From Legionella moravica DSM 19234 (GTDB taxonomy: Bacteria > Pseudomonadota > Gammaproteobacteria > Legionellales > Legionellaceae), in NCBI RefSeq assembly GCF_000423305.1, contig NZ_KE383999.1, positions 303,667 through 367,666 of the forward strand: a DNA stretch of 64,000 bases, given 5' to 3'. The notes under the pieces are model-generated. The model was given only the letters and a program-made list of their open reading frames with translations. It did not search any database and was not told the origin of the DNA. The translations under genes were made by a program, and so were the position numbers. Shown here piece by piece: positions 46,398-54,828 of the stretch. The stretch's first letter is position 1. Each line of letters begins with the position of its first letter.

Positions 46398-47675
46398 TCA
46401 TCCAAGATAGTTATTCAAGAATTCAATAATAGCATTTTGACTAATTGTTATCTGCTCTGTTTCAACACGCAGATCTTTGATACCAACTCGGTTATTTGCT
46501 ATTTCATCATCGCCTAAAATCAATGCCAGACGAGCGCCGCTCTTGTCTGCTTTTTTAAACTGGCTTTTAAACGAACCACTTGTTGTGTTCGTAATTATTT
46601 CAACATTTGAATAAACATCTCTAATTGCTTCCGCTATCGCAAGACCTTTTAACGATGCCTCATGATTCGTTGTAATGATATATAAAGATTGTTTTGGATC
46701 ATGCCGATCCAACAGATTCAATGTTTCCATTAGCAATACGATTCGCTCAATACCGAGTGCAAATCCAGCAGCTGGCGTTGAAGCACCACCCAGTTGTTCG
46801 ACCAGTAAATCGTATCGTCCTCCAGCACAAATTGTAGCTTGACTGCCCAGTTTATCAGTTACCCATTCAAATACTGTATGCCCATAATAATCAAGGCCTC
46901 TCACTAAAAATGGATTTATGGTATAGGGTATATCCAGAGTCTGCAAACCCTCACAAAATGAATTGAAGTGATCCTTGCTTTGCTCTCCGAGTACATCGAT
47001 CAATTTTGGTGCATTTGCGATCAGATTACGTAGTTCAGGATTCTTGCTGTCCAAAATGCGTAATGGATTTCTATCAAGTCTTTTTTTGCTGTCCTCATCC
47101 AATTGATCAAAATGATCACGTAAATATGCAACCAGTACATTTTTATAAGCCTGGCGCTCTGCCAATTCACCTAATGTATTGATTTGCAATTCAACTTGTT
47201 GAGCAAACCCAAGTTCTTTCCAAATGCGATGAGACAAGGCAATCAGTTCAACCTCAATTAGAGAACTGGACATCCCAAAAGCTTCCACACCAAATTGGGT
47301 AAATTGTCTGTAACGCCCTTTTTGAGGACGTTCATGGCGAAACATCGGTCCCATGTACCAGAGTTTTTGCTGTTGATTATGTAATAATCCATATTCCAGA
47401 CATGCACGAACGCATCCAGCAGTGCCTTCAGGCCTTAAAGTCAAGCTATCACCATTAAGATCATTGAAGGTGTACATTTCCTTTTCAACGATATCCGTAA
47501 CTTCACCAATGGTTCTTTTAAATAATTGTGTACTTTCGATTATGGGAAAGCGAATTTCCTGATAACCATAGCGAGAAAGACAACGTACAAATACCTTCTC
47601 AATGTAACGCCAAATATTGGTTACATCAGGGAGTACATCATTCATACCACGAATTGCTTGTATTTTTTCAGCCAC
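46398..47675 (-). CDS. hisS: Histidyl-tRNA synthetase
   Basis: This class II synthetase charges tRNA-His. The 425-residue protein has the N-terminal IQAIRGMNDVLPDV, motif 2 around PMFRHERPQKGRYRQFTQFG (about 108-127), the histidine-specific block VRGLDYYGHTVFEWV (about 258-272) and motif 3 AAGFALGIERIVLLME (about 301-316). A C-terminal anticodon-binding domain follows. The gene start overlaps the end of rodZ by 8 bases. In many relatives ispG lies between rodZ and hisS; here it is absent. Confidence 0.97.
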   Translation of the reverse strand: MAEKIQAIRGMNDVLPDVTNIWRYIEKVFVRCLSRYGYQEIRFPIIESTQLFKRTIGEVTDIVEKEMYTFNDLNGDSLTLRPEGTAGCVRACLEYGLLHNQQQKLWYMGPMFRHERPQKGRYRQFTQFGVEAFGMSSSLIEVELIALSHRIWKELGFAQQVELQINTLGELAERQAYKNVLVAYLRDHFDQLDEDSKKRLDRNPLRILDSKNPELRNLIANAPKLIDVLGEQSKDHFNSFCEGLQTLDIPYTINPFLVRGLDYYGHTVFEWVTDKLGSQATICAGGRYDLLVEQLGGASTPAAGFALGIERIVLLMETLNLLDRHDPKQSLYIITTNHEASLKGLAIAEAIRDVYSNVEIITNTTSGSFKSQFKKADKSGARLALILGDDEIANNRVGIKDLRVETEQITISQNAIIEFLNNYLG

Positions 47676-48234
47676 CTTCTTTCTCCAGAGGAGTCATTTG
47701 CATGCTGGGGTTCAACAATGATTGCATTTTGGATAAATCAGTTAATTTAAGCTCTGAATTATTATCATTTAATGACAAATTTGTAGGACTTTGTTTACTG
47801 GAAAATACTGGTTGAGCATCTCGATTTTTCTGCCACCATACACCTACCGCAACCATCACTCCAACTGCGAATAGAATAGTAACCAATCTGATTATATGTT
47901 CCGCTTTATGAGATTCTCGTTTGCTTTGCCATAATGCACGCTCTGGCTTCTTTTCAAATGTATATTGATTATTAAATACTGCTAAAAAAGGCTCAGGTGA
48001 TACTCCTAATAATTTTGAGTACGCACGCAAATAGCCCTTAACAAAAACTGGCTCGGGTAATAATTGAAAATCGCCTGTTTCAATTAACTCAATGATCCGC
48101 ACTCTTAAATGCAATTTACTGGCAACATACTCTATTGTGTACCCTTTTTGTTGGCGAAGAGTTGCAAGTTGCTTTCCTGGGTTGTCAATCTCATTTTGAG
48201 TCGTATCATCCATTGTGGCTGTTGTATTCATCAT
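47668..48234 (-). CDS. rodZ: RodZ-like cytoskeletal protein with HTH and one membrane segment
   Basis: RodZ links MreB to the membrane and supports rod shape. From the ATG at 48234 (a second ATG follows at 48231, with GGAG upstream) the protein has 188 residues: an Xre-type helix-turn-helix at about 20-82 (LATLRQQKGYTIEYVASKLH, then FVKGYLRAYSKLLGVSPEPF), a basic linker and a membrane segment at about 114-134. A short periplasmic tail completes it. It lacks the large C-terminal periplasmic domain of E. coli RodZ. It overlaps the pilF end by about 29 bases. The HTH in RodZ binds MreB rather than DNA. Confidence 0.88.
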   Translation of the reverse strand: MMNTTATMDDTTQNEIDNPGKQLATLRQQKGYTIEYVASKLHLRVRIIELIETGDFQLLPEPVFVKGYLRAYSKLLGVSPEPFLAVFNNQYTFEKKPERALWQSKRESHKAEHIIRLVTILFAVGVMVAVGVWWQKNRDAQPVFSSKQSPTNLSLNDNNSELKLTDLSKMQSLLNPSMQMTPLEKEGG

Positions 48235-48991
48235 TTGCTCCACTATTATCAGTAGTTGATTCCATTTTCCTGAAATTATTTTCATATTCTGCAGCTACAG
48301 CATAATGACCAGTTTTAATGGCTATATCTTTAGCTAAAACTAAAAAATATCGATCGTTTAATACTAAATCGGGATGCTTTTGTAAGAGAGAATAGGCTTC
48401 TGCCTCATGTCCCATTTTGCCTTCCAATTTTACAAGCTCATATAAGGATACCTTTCTGGAGGGATCCTGATCCAATGCATTCGTAAAATATAATTTTGCT
48501 TTATCATTATCAGGAATAGCCAGAGCACATAGCCCTGCGTTTTCGTAGGCCGCTGAGGTATTAATGTATTGAACATCCTTAACCGCTTTTATGAAATATT
48601 GTTCCGCTTTTTTATAATCACCCTGCCGGCATAAAAATGTTCCATAATTATTTAATTGAGCACCGCCTCCAGAGGATAATGATATGGCTTTTAAATAATA
48701 CTTTTTAGCTTCATCGAGTTCATTCGTCTGTTCAAAATAATAAGCCATAGCGGCATTTACGTCAGCAGAATTGGGTTCTTGTTCCATAGCCATAAGCAAT
48801 TTTTTTTTAGCACGAGGTCTGTCCCCCTGCTTCAAGTAACCTAGACCGAGTTGTGTATTATAGCTTGCAGCTTTGCTCAGGTCAGTTTTTTTAGTTTCTG
48901 GCACAGCTGGTTCGTCCGAAGGTTTACACGCCTGGACAAATACGAACATACTGATTAATAAGCACCGTAATACTATCTGCACAACAACCAC
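48206..48991 (-). CDS. pilF: Type IV pilus biogenesis lipoprotein PilF/PilW
   Basis: PilF is an outer-membrane lipoprotein (pilotin) that helps the PilQ secretin assemble. The 261-residue protein starts with a lipoprotein signal, LLISMFVFVQACKPSDE, with Cys at 22. It then contains six or so TPR units, for example YNTQLGLGYLKQGDRPRAKK and GTFLCRQGDYKKAEQYFIKA. It lies between rlmN and rodZ, the conserved location in this cluster. It complements the pilBCD block earlier in the window. Confidence 0.92.
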   Translation of the reverse strand: MVVVQIVLRCLLISMFVFVQACKPSDEPAVPETKKTDLSKAASYNTQLGLGYLKQGDRPRAKKKLLMAMEQEPNSADVNAAMAYYFEQTNELDEAKKYYLKAISLSSGGGAQLNNYGTFLCRQGDYKKAEQYFIKAVKDVQYINTSAAYENAGLCALAIPDNDKAKLYFTNALDQDPSRKVSLYELVKLEGKMGHEAEAYSLLQKHPDLVLNDRYFLVLAKDIAIKTGHYAVAAEYENNFRKMESTTDNSGANDEYNSHNG

Positions 48992-49068
48992 TTAACGTTA
49001 GAAATGATGTGGCATTATAACCACTTACTGGAAAATTAAAAATGTTTTGTCATCTCATTTCAAATTAA

Positions 49069-50208
49069 TTAATTCGCTGAGTGATTAATCTCATCTGTTT
49101 TGGTGCCCTTGGGAATAAAATGCAGTTTTTGCCATCGTTGAGATCGACTGGTTCTGTCTTTTACTTCACCAGCAAGCTGGCCACATGCTGCATCAATATC
49201 ATCGCCACGCGTTTTACGAGTAATCGTATTAATACCGTTTTTAATTAACCGGTCTCTGAATGCATCTATAGTGGCCTGTGAAGAACGTTGATATTGAGTC
49301 ATCGGAAATGGATTAAATGGAATCAGATTGACTTTGGCAGGCACATCACGTAGTAATTTGATCAGTTGATTTGCATGTTCGGGCTGATCATTGACATCTT
49401 TTAACATCACGTATTCAAAAGTAACTTTTCTTCTTGGTTCGTCTTTAAAATATCGTTTACATAAAGCCATGAGCTGAACCAAAGGATATTTTTTGTTGAT
49501 GGGTACCAATTCATTTCGTAGGGCATCGTTGGGAGCGTGCAATGAAACAGCCAAGGCAACTGGACTCACTTCTCTTAGTCGTTCTAACTCAGGAAGAACA
49601 CCAGAAGTGCTTAGTGTAACTCGTCGTTTAGATAAACCATAGGCAAAATCATCCATCATGATATTCATGGCAGACACAACGTTATCAAAGTTAAGTAAAG
49701 GCTCTCCCATACCCATCATGACAACATTCGTAATGCTTTGATCATGAGCTCCTTGTGCTTTTGATAATTCTCTGGCAGCCAACCAAACCTGTCCTATTAT
49801 TTCAGCAGTGCTCAAATTGCGATTGAATCCCTGTTTGGCTGTAGAGCAAAAAGAACAATTTAGTGCACATCCCACTTGAGATGAGACACACAGAGTACCT
49901 CTATTAGCCTCAGGAATGTAGACCGTTTCGATACAATTGCCACAATCCAGCTTTAACAACCATTTATGGGTACCATCGCTTGATTTTTGACAAGCAACAA
50001 TTTCAGGTAATTTAATATGGGAAATCCGTGAAAGTTTCTCCATCAAGGCTTTCCCTATATTGGTCATTTGAGTGAAGTCAGTCAGGCCGGCCTGATGAAT
50101 CCATTGAATTAATTGCTGCGCTCTAAATGGTTTTTCACCCCATTGAGTCAGTAACTCTCGTAACTGCTGATAATTATAATCCAATAAATTAACTTTTTGA
50201 TCGGCCAT
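49069..50208 (-). CDS. rlmN: Dual-specificity rRNA/tRNA m2A methyltransferase RlmN
   Basis: RlmN is a radical-SAM enzyme that methylates C2 of A2503 in 23S rRNA and A37 in some tRNAs. The 379-residue protein carries the iron-sulphur motif CALNCSFC (C114, C118, C121) and the SAM-binding GMGEPLLN (about 167-174). A cysteine in [13 protein letters not shown] near residue 345 carries the methyl. It lies 18 bases downstream of ndk in the classical order. Confidence 0.96.
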   Translation of the reverse strand: MADQKVNLLDYNYQQLRELLTQWGEKPFRAQQLIQWIHQAGLTDFTQMTNIGKALMEKLSRISHIKLPEIVACQKSSDGTHKWLLKLDCGNCIETVYIPEANRGTLCVSSQVGCALNCSFCSTAKQGFNRNLSTAEIIGQVWLAARELSKAQGAHDQSITNVVMMGMGEPLLNFDNVVSAMNIMMDDFAYGLSKRRVTLSTSGVLPELERLREVSPVALAVSLHAPNDALRNELVPINKKYPLVQLMALCKRYFKDEPRRKVTFEYVMLKDVNDQPEHANQLIKLLRDVPAKVNLIPFNPFPMTQYQRSSQATIDAFRDRLIKNGINTITRKTRGDDIDAACGQLAGEVKDRTSRSQRWQKLHFIPKGTKTDEINHSAN

Positions 50209-50226
50209 AGTGACTCCTAAACAACC

Positions 50227-50652
50227 TTATCTATCACACAGTTCATGAGGTTCAAAGAAAAATGCTATTTCACGAGCAGCATTTTCAGCACTGTCTGAAC
50301 CATGAACTGCATTTGCATCAATGCTATCAGCAAAATCAGCGCGGATAGTTCCTGGTGCTGCCTCTTTAGGATTCGTAGCGCCCATAAGGTCACGGTTTTT
50401 AATAACCGCGTTTTCACCTTTCAGTGCCTGGATCATCACCGGACCAGAAATCATAAATTCAACAAGAGCATTAAAAAAAGGACGGTCTTTGTGGATTTCA
50501 TAAAATGCTTCAGCCTGAGAACGGGATAATTGCATCATTTTTGCTGCAACAATCTTTAAGCCAGCATTTTCAAAACGACTGTAGATTTGACCGATTACCG
50601 ATTTAGCTACAGCGTCTGGTTTAATAATAGACAGTGTTTGTTCTATCGCCAT
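50227..50652 (-). CDS. ndk: Nucleoside diphosphate kinase
   Basis: Ndk exchanges the terminal phosphate among nucleoside triphosphates. From the ATG at 50652 (GGAG 6 bases upstream) it has 141 residues, with [10 protein letters not shown] near the start and the active-site NAVHGSDS, whose phosphorylated histidine is H117. Two ATG codons stand in tandem, and a TTG or other upstream start at 50664 is unlikely. It is the first gene of the ndk-rlmN-pilF-rodZ-hisS-yfgM-bamB-der cluster. Confidence 0.97.
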   Translation of the reverse strand: MAIEQTLSIIKPDAVAKSVIGQIYSRFENAGLKIVAAKMMQLSRSQAEAFYEIHKDRPFFNALVEFMISGPVMIQALKGENAVIKNRDLMGATNPKEAAPGTIRADFADSIDANAVHGSDSAENAAREIAFFFEPHELCDR

Positions 50653-50757
50653 CATGCACTCCAAGAGGTTAGTTTTTAAAGTGCATTATTATACATGAAG
50701 ATGAAGTGTTCTGGCTAATATAAATTCACTCTGCAACCCAGGATCGTTTTATTTTGG

Positions 50758-51642
50758 TTAGTTTTCACCTATTGTTTTGTCAAAGTATAGTGATTCTTTG
50801 TTAATCGCATCCTGATTCGGATCAATTTTGTATTCAGGTAATAATTTGATTAACTCAGTAACGCGAAGAATGGTGTCGTAAAATTGAGAACGATAAGATT
50901 TTGCCTGTTCTCCCAATATCTTATTCTCCTGATTGTATTCGCTCATTTGCGAATCAAAATGAGATAATATCTCAAGTATATCCGACATATTGTTTAAAAT
51001 TTTATTTTTTAAATCATCACTTAATTTTAGCTGGATGCTTTTGGTAAACTCCTCAACAATCAGAAGTTTATTGCCAAGAGAGGCCGCCTTTACATAATCA
51101 CAGTGAATAATTGCATAATTAATCGCAGTACGTATGGCGCTTTTTTTGACTTCAAATCCGCCAGTTTTTAACGTGTTGTTTATAAGAGATAAAACTGATT
51201 CAAATTTTTTTCTCCAGTCGTCAGCAATGCGGATCAATTGTGCCTGCGCCGTAGCAATTAATTTGTTTTGTTCCAGTTCCAGTTGATGAAACTCTTCTCC
51301 CAGGGTTACTAATTTTTGTCGCTCTGCTTCTAACGATTCACGTGTTAATGCACCAGGGGATGTCTCGCTTTTACCACTTTCTCCAGATAATAAATAATCA
51401 ATAAACAATTTCTGAGCATAAACATGATAATCACCTGCTTGTTGGAGTACGATTCCATTCAGAACATTTTTTAATGGAATTTGTAATAACTTGTGGTAGA
51501 AACTAAAGGGGCTTTTAATTGCGGTGACTAACTCATTTTGTGGCAAGGAAATGTGATACGATCCGAGTAATCGCTCGGCAGTGATTAGACCATAAGTTGA
51601 AAACCATTTGCTCAATTGTTCGTCTTGTATTATCTCGTCCAT
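50758..51642 (-). CDS. Helical protein of unknown function (294 aa)
   Basis: I do not recognise it. The N-terminal 90 residues read MDEIIQDEQLSKWFSTYGLI and on. They are followed by a coiled-coil-like segment, RESLEAERQKLVTLGEEFHQ LELEQ, at about 101-125, and another helical region at about 205-280. No signal peptide, membrane span or catalytic motif is seen. The next gene upstream, miaE, is divergent. Such coiled-coil proteins of restricted distribution are common among Dot/Icm substrates, but no feature here proves it. Confidence 0.6.
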   Translation of the reverse strand: MDEIIQDEQLSKWFSTYGLITAERLLGSYHISLPQNELVTAIKSPFSFYHKLLQIPLKNVLNGIVLQQAGDYHVYAQKLFIDYLLSGESGKSETSPGALTRESLEAERQKLVTLGEEFHQLELEQNKLIATAQAQLIRIADDWRKKFESVLSLINNTLKTGGFEVKKSAIRTAINYAIIHCDYVKAASLGNKLLIVEEFTKSIQLKLSDDLKNKILNNMSDILEILSHFDSQMSEYNQENKILGEQAKSYRSQFYDTILRVTELIKLLPEYKIDPNQDAINKESLYFDKTIGEN

Positions 51643-51712
51643 AATTCATCCAATTTAAATTATCTAGCGTCTGTGATATAAGGCTTATTAACTGAAATTA
51701 TAGTGTATTTCA

Positions 51713-52375
51713 ATGATGTTAAAACGATTAGATGCTGATTTACAAATTTTATGCGAATTTCTCAGAGTTTCGACCCCCGACTCATGGCTACAATATGCAT
51801 CACAGCATATTCCCTTATTATTAATTGATCATGCTCATTGCGAGCGAAAAGCAGCCGCCACTGCAATTAATTTCATCAGTAAATATCCTGAAAAAGCAGA
51901 ATTAGTCGCCATTATGTCGCCCCTGGCCAGAGAAGAATTGCTGCACTTTGAAAAAGTAATGCATATTATGAAGCAAAAGGATATTTCTTTTGGTCCGCTC
52001 CAGCCTTCAAATTACGCAACAAACCTCCATAAGCTGATCACCAGGCGTGATGGAAATGAACGCTTATGTGATCAGCTTATTATTGGAGCGATTATAGAGG
52101 CTCGCTCATGTGAACGGTTCAATGCCATCATTCCTTTTTTAGATGATCCGGATCTTGCAAAATTTTACAAGACTTTGATTAAATCAGAAGCGCGTCATTT
52201 TCAGGATTATTTATCCCTTGCCAAACTTTATGGGGGTGACATTGATGAACGTCTGGAACGATTTTTAAACATTGAGAATAAATTTATTATGGATAAAGAT
52301 ACCGTCTTTCGGTTTCACAGTGGCACTCCTGAGTACGAGAAAAGCGATTTAACTGAACCTCAGGCTGTTCAGTAG
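51713..52375 (+). CDS. miaE: tRNA-(ms2io6A37) hydroxylase MiaE
   Basis: MiaE is a non-haem diiron monooxygenase that hydroxylates the isopentenyl group of ms2i6A37 in tRNA. The 220-residue protein has the ferritin-like ligands in pairs: DHAHCERKAAATA (about 39-51), REELLHFEKVM (about 73-83), IIEARSCERF (about 126-135) and KSEARHFQDYLSLA (about 157-170), giving ExxH-type ligands. Length is right. Start: ATGATG at 51713-51718, the second ATG equally possible. Its substrate needs MiaA and MiaB, which are not in the window. Confidence 0.93.
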   Translation: MMLKRLDADLQILCEFLRVSTPDSWLQYASQHIPLLLIDHAHCERKAAATAINFISKYPEKAELVAIMSPLAREELLHFEKVMHIMKQKDISFGPLQPSNYATNLHKLITRRDGNERLCDQLIIGAIIEARSCERFNAIIPFLDDPDLAKFYKTLIKSEARHFQDYLSLAKLYGGDIDERLERFLNIENKFIMDKDTVFRFHSGTPEYEKSDLTEPQAVQ

Positions 52376-52494
52376 GAATTGTATACGGTAAATAGCGGAA
52401 GTTGCCAGAAACGGCTATTTATCCTTTCGATAGAGAAGCCAGTTAAGCTGATTTGGGAATCGTCATGCAATGATGATAAAGCACAGTCTAAACA

Positions 52495-52524
52495 GCCTGT
52501 ATTAGACAAAGTCTTGATACAGGC
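52495..52524. terminator. Hairpin between convergent miaE and the gene at 52595
   Basis: GCCTGTAT (52495-52502) pairs with ATACAGGC (52517-52524), with a further AGAC/GTCT pair inside. It lies 120 bases after miaE and 70 before the end of the convergent gene, so it may serve either strand. No T tract follows. Confidence 0.4.
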
Positions 52525-52594
52525 ACATTTCAGTGGTGTGAAGTGATTCGCTCCAGCTTGCTAAACAAGGATACAGCCCATATGTCAAAACTCT

Positions 52595-53326
52595 CTAAGG
52601 ACCACGAGGCCTTAATTCAAGCTCTGTGTGACCTTCCAGGAAACTGCCTAATCCCACATCAGGATCATTTTTTAAATTATCGAACGTCTCTTTATCTAAA
52701 ACCTTACCATCTTCATTAACAAACGTTGATTTATCACCAGCTACTGGCTTATAGCCCTGCTCCTCAAGCCACATCCGTACTCCCTTAGCGAAAAAATCAT
52801 CGAGCTTTGAACTGGTTTGGTTGTGATTATCAGAACGGGTAAGCGGTTCGATTTTTAAATGGCCATCTTTTGTAAAGCTGACTGCGTGCTGAAGTGCGGG
52901 CAGCTCAACATCCGGATTTTTTCTAAACATTTCAGTAACAAAATCAGAGGCCATTAATAACTTATCAGTAACAAAATTACCGACTGGAGCAGCTACCGTT
53001 TCTTTAACGGATTGATGCAGCGCTCTCGCCAAATAACCATTAATGTTCCATAATTTCATCATTGCAGAACGCCAGTCATTGTACGCGTTTACGTCTGCGT
53101 TCAATGCTCTTTCTGCTTCTTTCAAGGCTACGTCCCAAAGAGTTGACTCCCGACCAGTTTGAGGATCGGTAGTTTTGCTGCCTTGATGTAATTTGTCCAT
53201 TGCTGCAGCACGCGCATCGGCTCTTTTTCTTTCACGTTCTTCTAGTTCCCGAATCAAATTCTTCTGCTCTTCTTCTCTACGTATTCTGGCGAGTTCCTCG
53301 CGCATTTTATCTTCTGATTTAGACAT
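52595..53326 (-). CDS. Effector-like protein downstream of lpxH, possibly RavY (243 aa)
   Basis: From the ATG at 53326 (GAGGAG 8 bases upstream) the protein starts MSKSEDKMREELARI. A very charged coiled coil (about 1-50) follows, then a helical region with WDVALKEAERALNADVNAYN, and a C-terminal part that includes GVRMWLEEQGYKPVAGDKST. The frame extends 54 codons further upstream, but inside lpxH. The end LEGHTELELRPRGP is charged. I recall that L. pneumophila ravY (lpg1551) lies next to lpxH, so this may be RavY. That is memory of gene order, not a sequence match, so I give no symbol. It overlaps lpxH by 8 bases. Confidence 0.65.
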   Translation of the reverse strand: MSKSEDKMREELARIRREEEQKNLIRELEERERKRADARAAAMDKLHQGSKTTDPQTGRESTLWDVALKEAERALNADVNAYNDWRSAMMKLWNINGYLARALHQSVKETVAAPVGNFVTDKLLMASDFVTEMFRKNPDVELPALQHAVSFTKDGHLKIEPLTRSDNHNQTSSKLDDFFAKGVRMWLEEQGYKPVAGDKSTFVNEDGKVLDKETFDNLKNDPDVGLGSFLEGHTELELRPRGP

Positions 53327-54065
53327 TACTGTACTCCTCGTGCAAAAGGGTTTGGGTAAAATAGAATCCTTTTGTATTATCATAACACAATACTTGTGGC
53401 GTGTCATCCCAATCACTAAGAACAAATCGCTGCATTTCAAGCAACTGATTCTGATATTGGGTAAGTCCTGGCTTATGAGTATGGCCATGAATTAAAATAC
53501 GTACTTGATGCTGTTTCATATGCTTCAGAACTGCTTCGGTGACTACATCCATTTCATCCATTGGTTTATATTGTTTCCTGGAGCTGATGGTCCGAACTTT
53601 AGAAACAATACGCTCACGAAATTTTAAAGAAAGGCTCAGAAAAAACAAAGTAAAAAACCGATTACGAGTTAGACGTCGTAACCTTTGATGTCCTACATCA
53701 TTGGTACAATATCGATCCCCATGGGATAATAATATCCTCTCACCACCCAATTCAATGACGGTTGGCTCGTGTAGAATAGTCCAGCCAGTCAATCTAGCAA
53801 ATTGTTTACCCAGCAAAAAATCACGATTTCCGCACATATAATCTATGGATATCCCCCGCTGGGTTAACTCGAAGAGCTGGCTCGCAATCCCCTTGCTCCA
53901 TTCATTCACTGAATCATCTCCAGCCCAAGCATGGAAAAAATCACCAAGAATGTATATTTTTTTTACTGATGTTCGAGCCCAGTCTAGAAAATGATTAAAG
54001 CGCTCTTGAATAGCAACGTCTTGCGGATGTAAATGAAGATCTGAAATAAAAACTGCCTCTAGCAT
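53319..54065 (-). CDS. lpxH: UDP-2,3-diacylglucosamine diphosphatase LpxH
   Basis: LpxH is a metallophosphoesterase at the inner-membrane surface that makes lipid X in lipid A synthesis. The 248-residue protein has the motif series FISDLHLHP (6-14), ILGDFFHAWAGDD (39-51), CGNRDFL (78-84), LLSHGDRYCTND (112-123) and IHGHTHKPG near 190. The start overlaps the end of minC by 7 bases, so both are probably on one transcript, with the small effector-like gene downstream. Confidence 0.95.
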   Translation of the reverse strand: MLEAVFISDLHLHPQDVAIQERFNHFLDWARTSVKKIYILGDFFHAWAGDDSVNEWSKGIASQLFELTQRGISIDYMCGNRDFLLGKQFARLTGWTILHEPTVIELGGERILLSHGDRYCTNDVGHQRLRRLTRNRFFTLFFLSLSLKFRERIVSKVRTISSRKQYKPMDEMDVVTEAVLKHMKQHQVRILIHGHTHKPGLTQYQNQLLEMQRFVLSDWDDTPQVLCYDNTKGFYFTQTLLHEEYSNV

Positions 54066-54772
54066 AAAGACTCAATAACAATGTGTTGATTCGATAAATA
54101 GATCTGACAAGGTCCGTTAATAGGCTCTATAGCATCACTTAATCGATAAAAACCGGCAATTGAAACTAATTCTGCTTCAAGCGATTGGCAAAATATTCTT
54201 GCATCAACATCACCGGAGATACCGGCTAAAGCCCTTCCTCGCAAAGCGCCATACACATGAATATTACCGTCGGATAATAATTCAGCGCCATGACTTACTG
54301 AGGAGGCAATAATTAAATCAGCACCTTTGGCAACAACCTGTTGCCCAGAGCGAACGGGTGTAGTCAATAATTTGGTTCTAATCGTTTCAGCGACAGTATG
54401 CTCCATTGGTTGTTCAATTAATGGTTTATCCTGTGAAGTTGATGCGTTTAAAACAGCTAATCCATTACATTGAGCAAGAGTTTCTTGCAAGGCATTGCCT
54501 CCCTGGATTGCAACAGGAATCATCCCATGATCTCGAGCAATTTGAAGTAATGCATTCAAATCAAATTCCGACTGATTTACTGATGACAGATCAAATACAA
54601 CCGGTGTCTTTTCAAATAATTTAGGGGCTTTAACAACTGTTTCTGCAAATTGTTGTGAAAAAAAATCAAGATTCGTATTTAAAACTTGTAAAACTGTAAA
54701 GGTATAAAGTCTGCCTTTTAATTTAAATGCTTGAGTTTTAGTTATATTTTCACCCATCTCTATGATATCCAT
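54059..54772 (-). CDS. minC: Septum site-determining protein MinC
   Basis: MinC inhibits FtsZ ring formation away from midcell. The 237-residue protein has an N-terminal domain (FKLKGRLYTFTVLQVL) and the conserved C-terminal beta-helix: VRSGQQVVAKGADLIIASSV, then GAELLSDGNIHVYGALRGRA and GISGDVDARIFCQSLEAELV. MinD and MinE are normally needed for its positioning but are not next to it here. It heads the minC-lpxH-orf unit and is divergent from fadD. Confidence 0.95.
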   Translation of the reverse strand: MDIIEMGENITKTQAFKLKGRLYTFTVLQVLNTNLDFFSQQFAETVVKAPKLFEKTPVVFDLSSVNQSEFDLNALLQIARDHGMIPVAIQGGNALQETLAQCNGLAVLNASTSQDKPLIEQPMEHTVAETIRTKLLTTPVRSGQQVVAKGADLIIASSVSHGAELLSDGNIHVYGALRGRALAGISGDVDARIFCQSLEAELVSIAGFYRLSDAIEPINGPCQIYLSNQHIVIESLC

Positions 54773-54828
54773 AACTGATATTTTTGTTTATACTATCATG
54801 TGGGAACCAATAACAGAAGGATATCAAA

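Noticed and set aside
53327-53488. 54-codon N-terminal extension of the effector-like gene
   Set aside because: It lies wholly within lpxH in another frame, and a strong ribosome site precedes the ATG at 53326.
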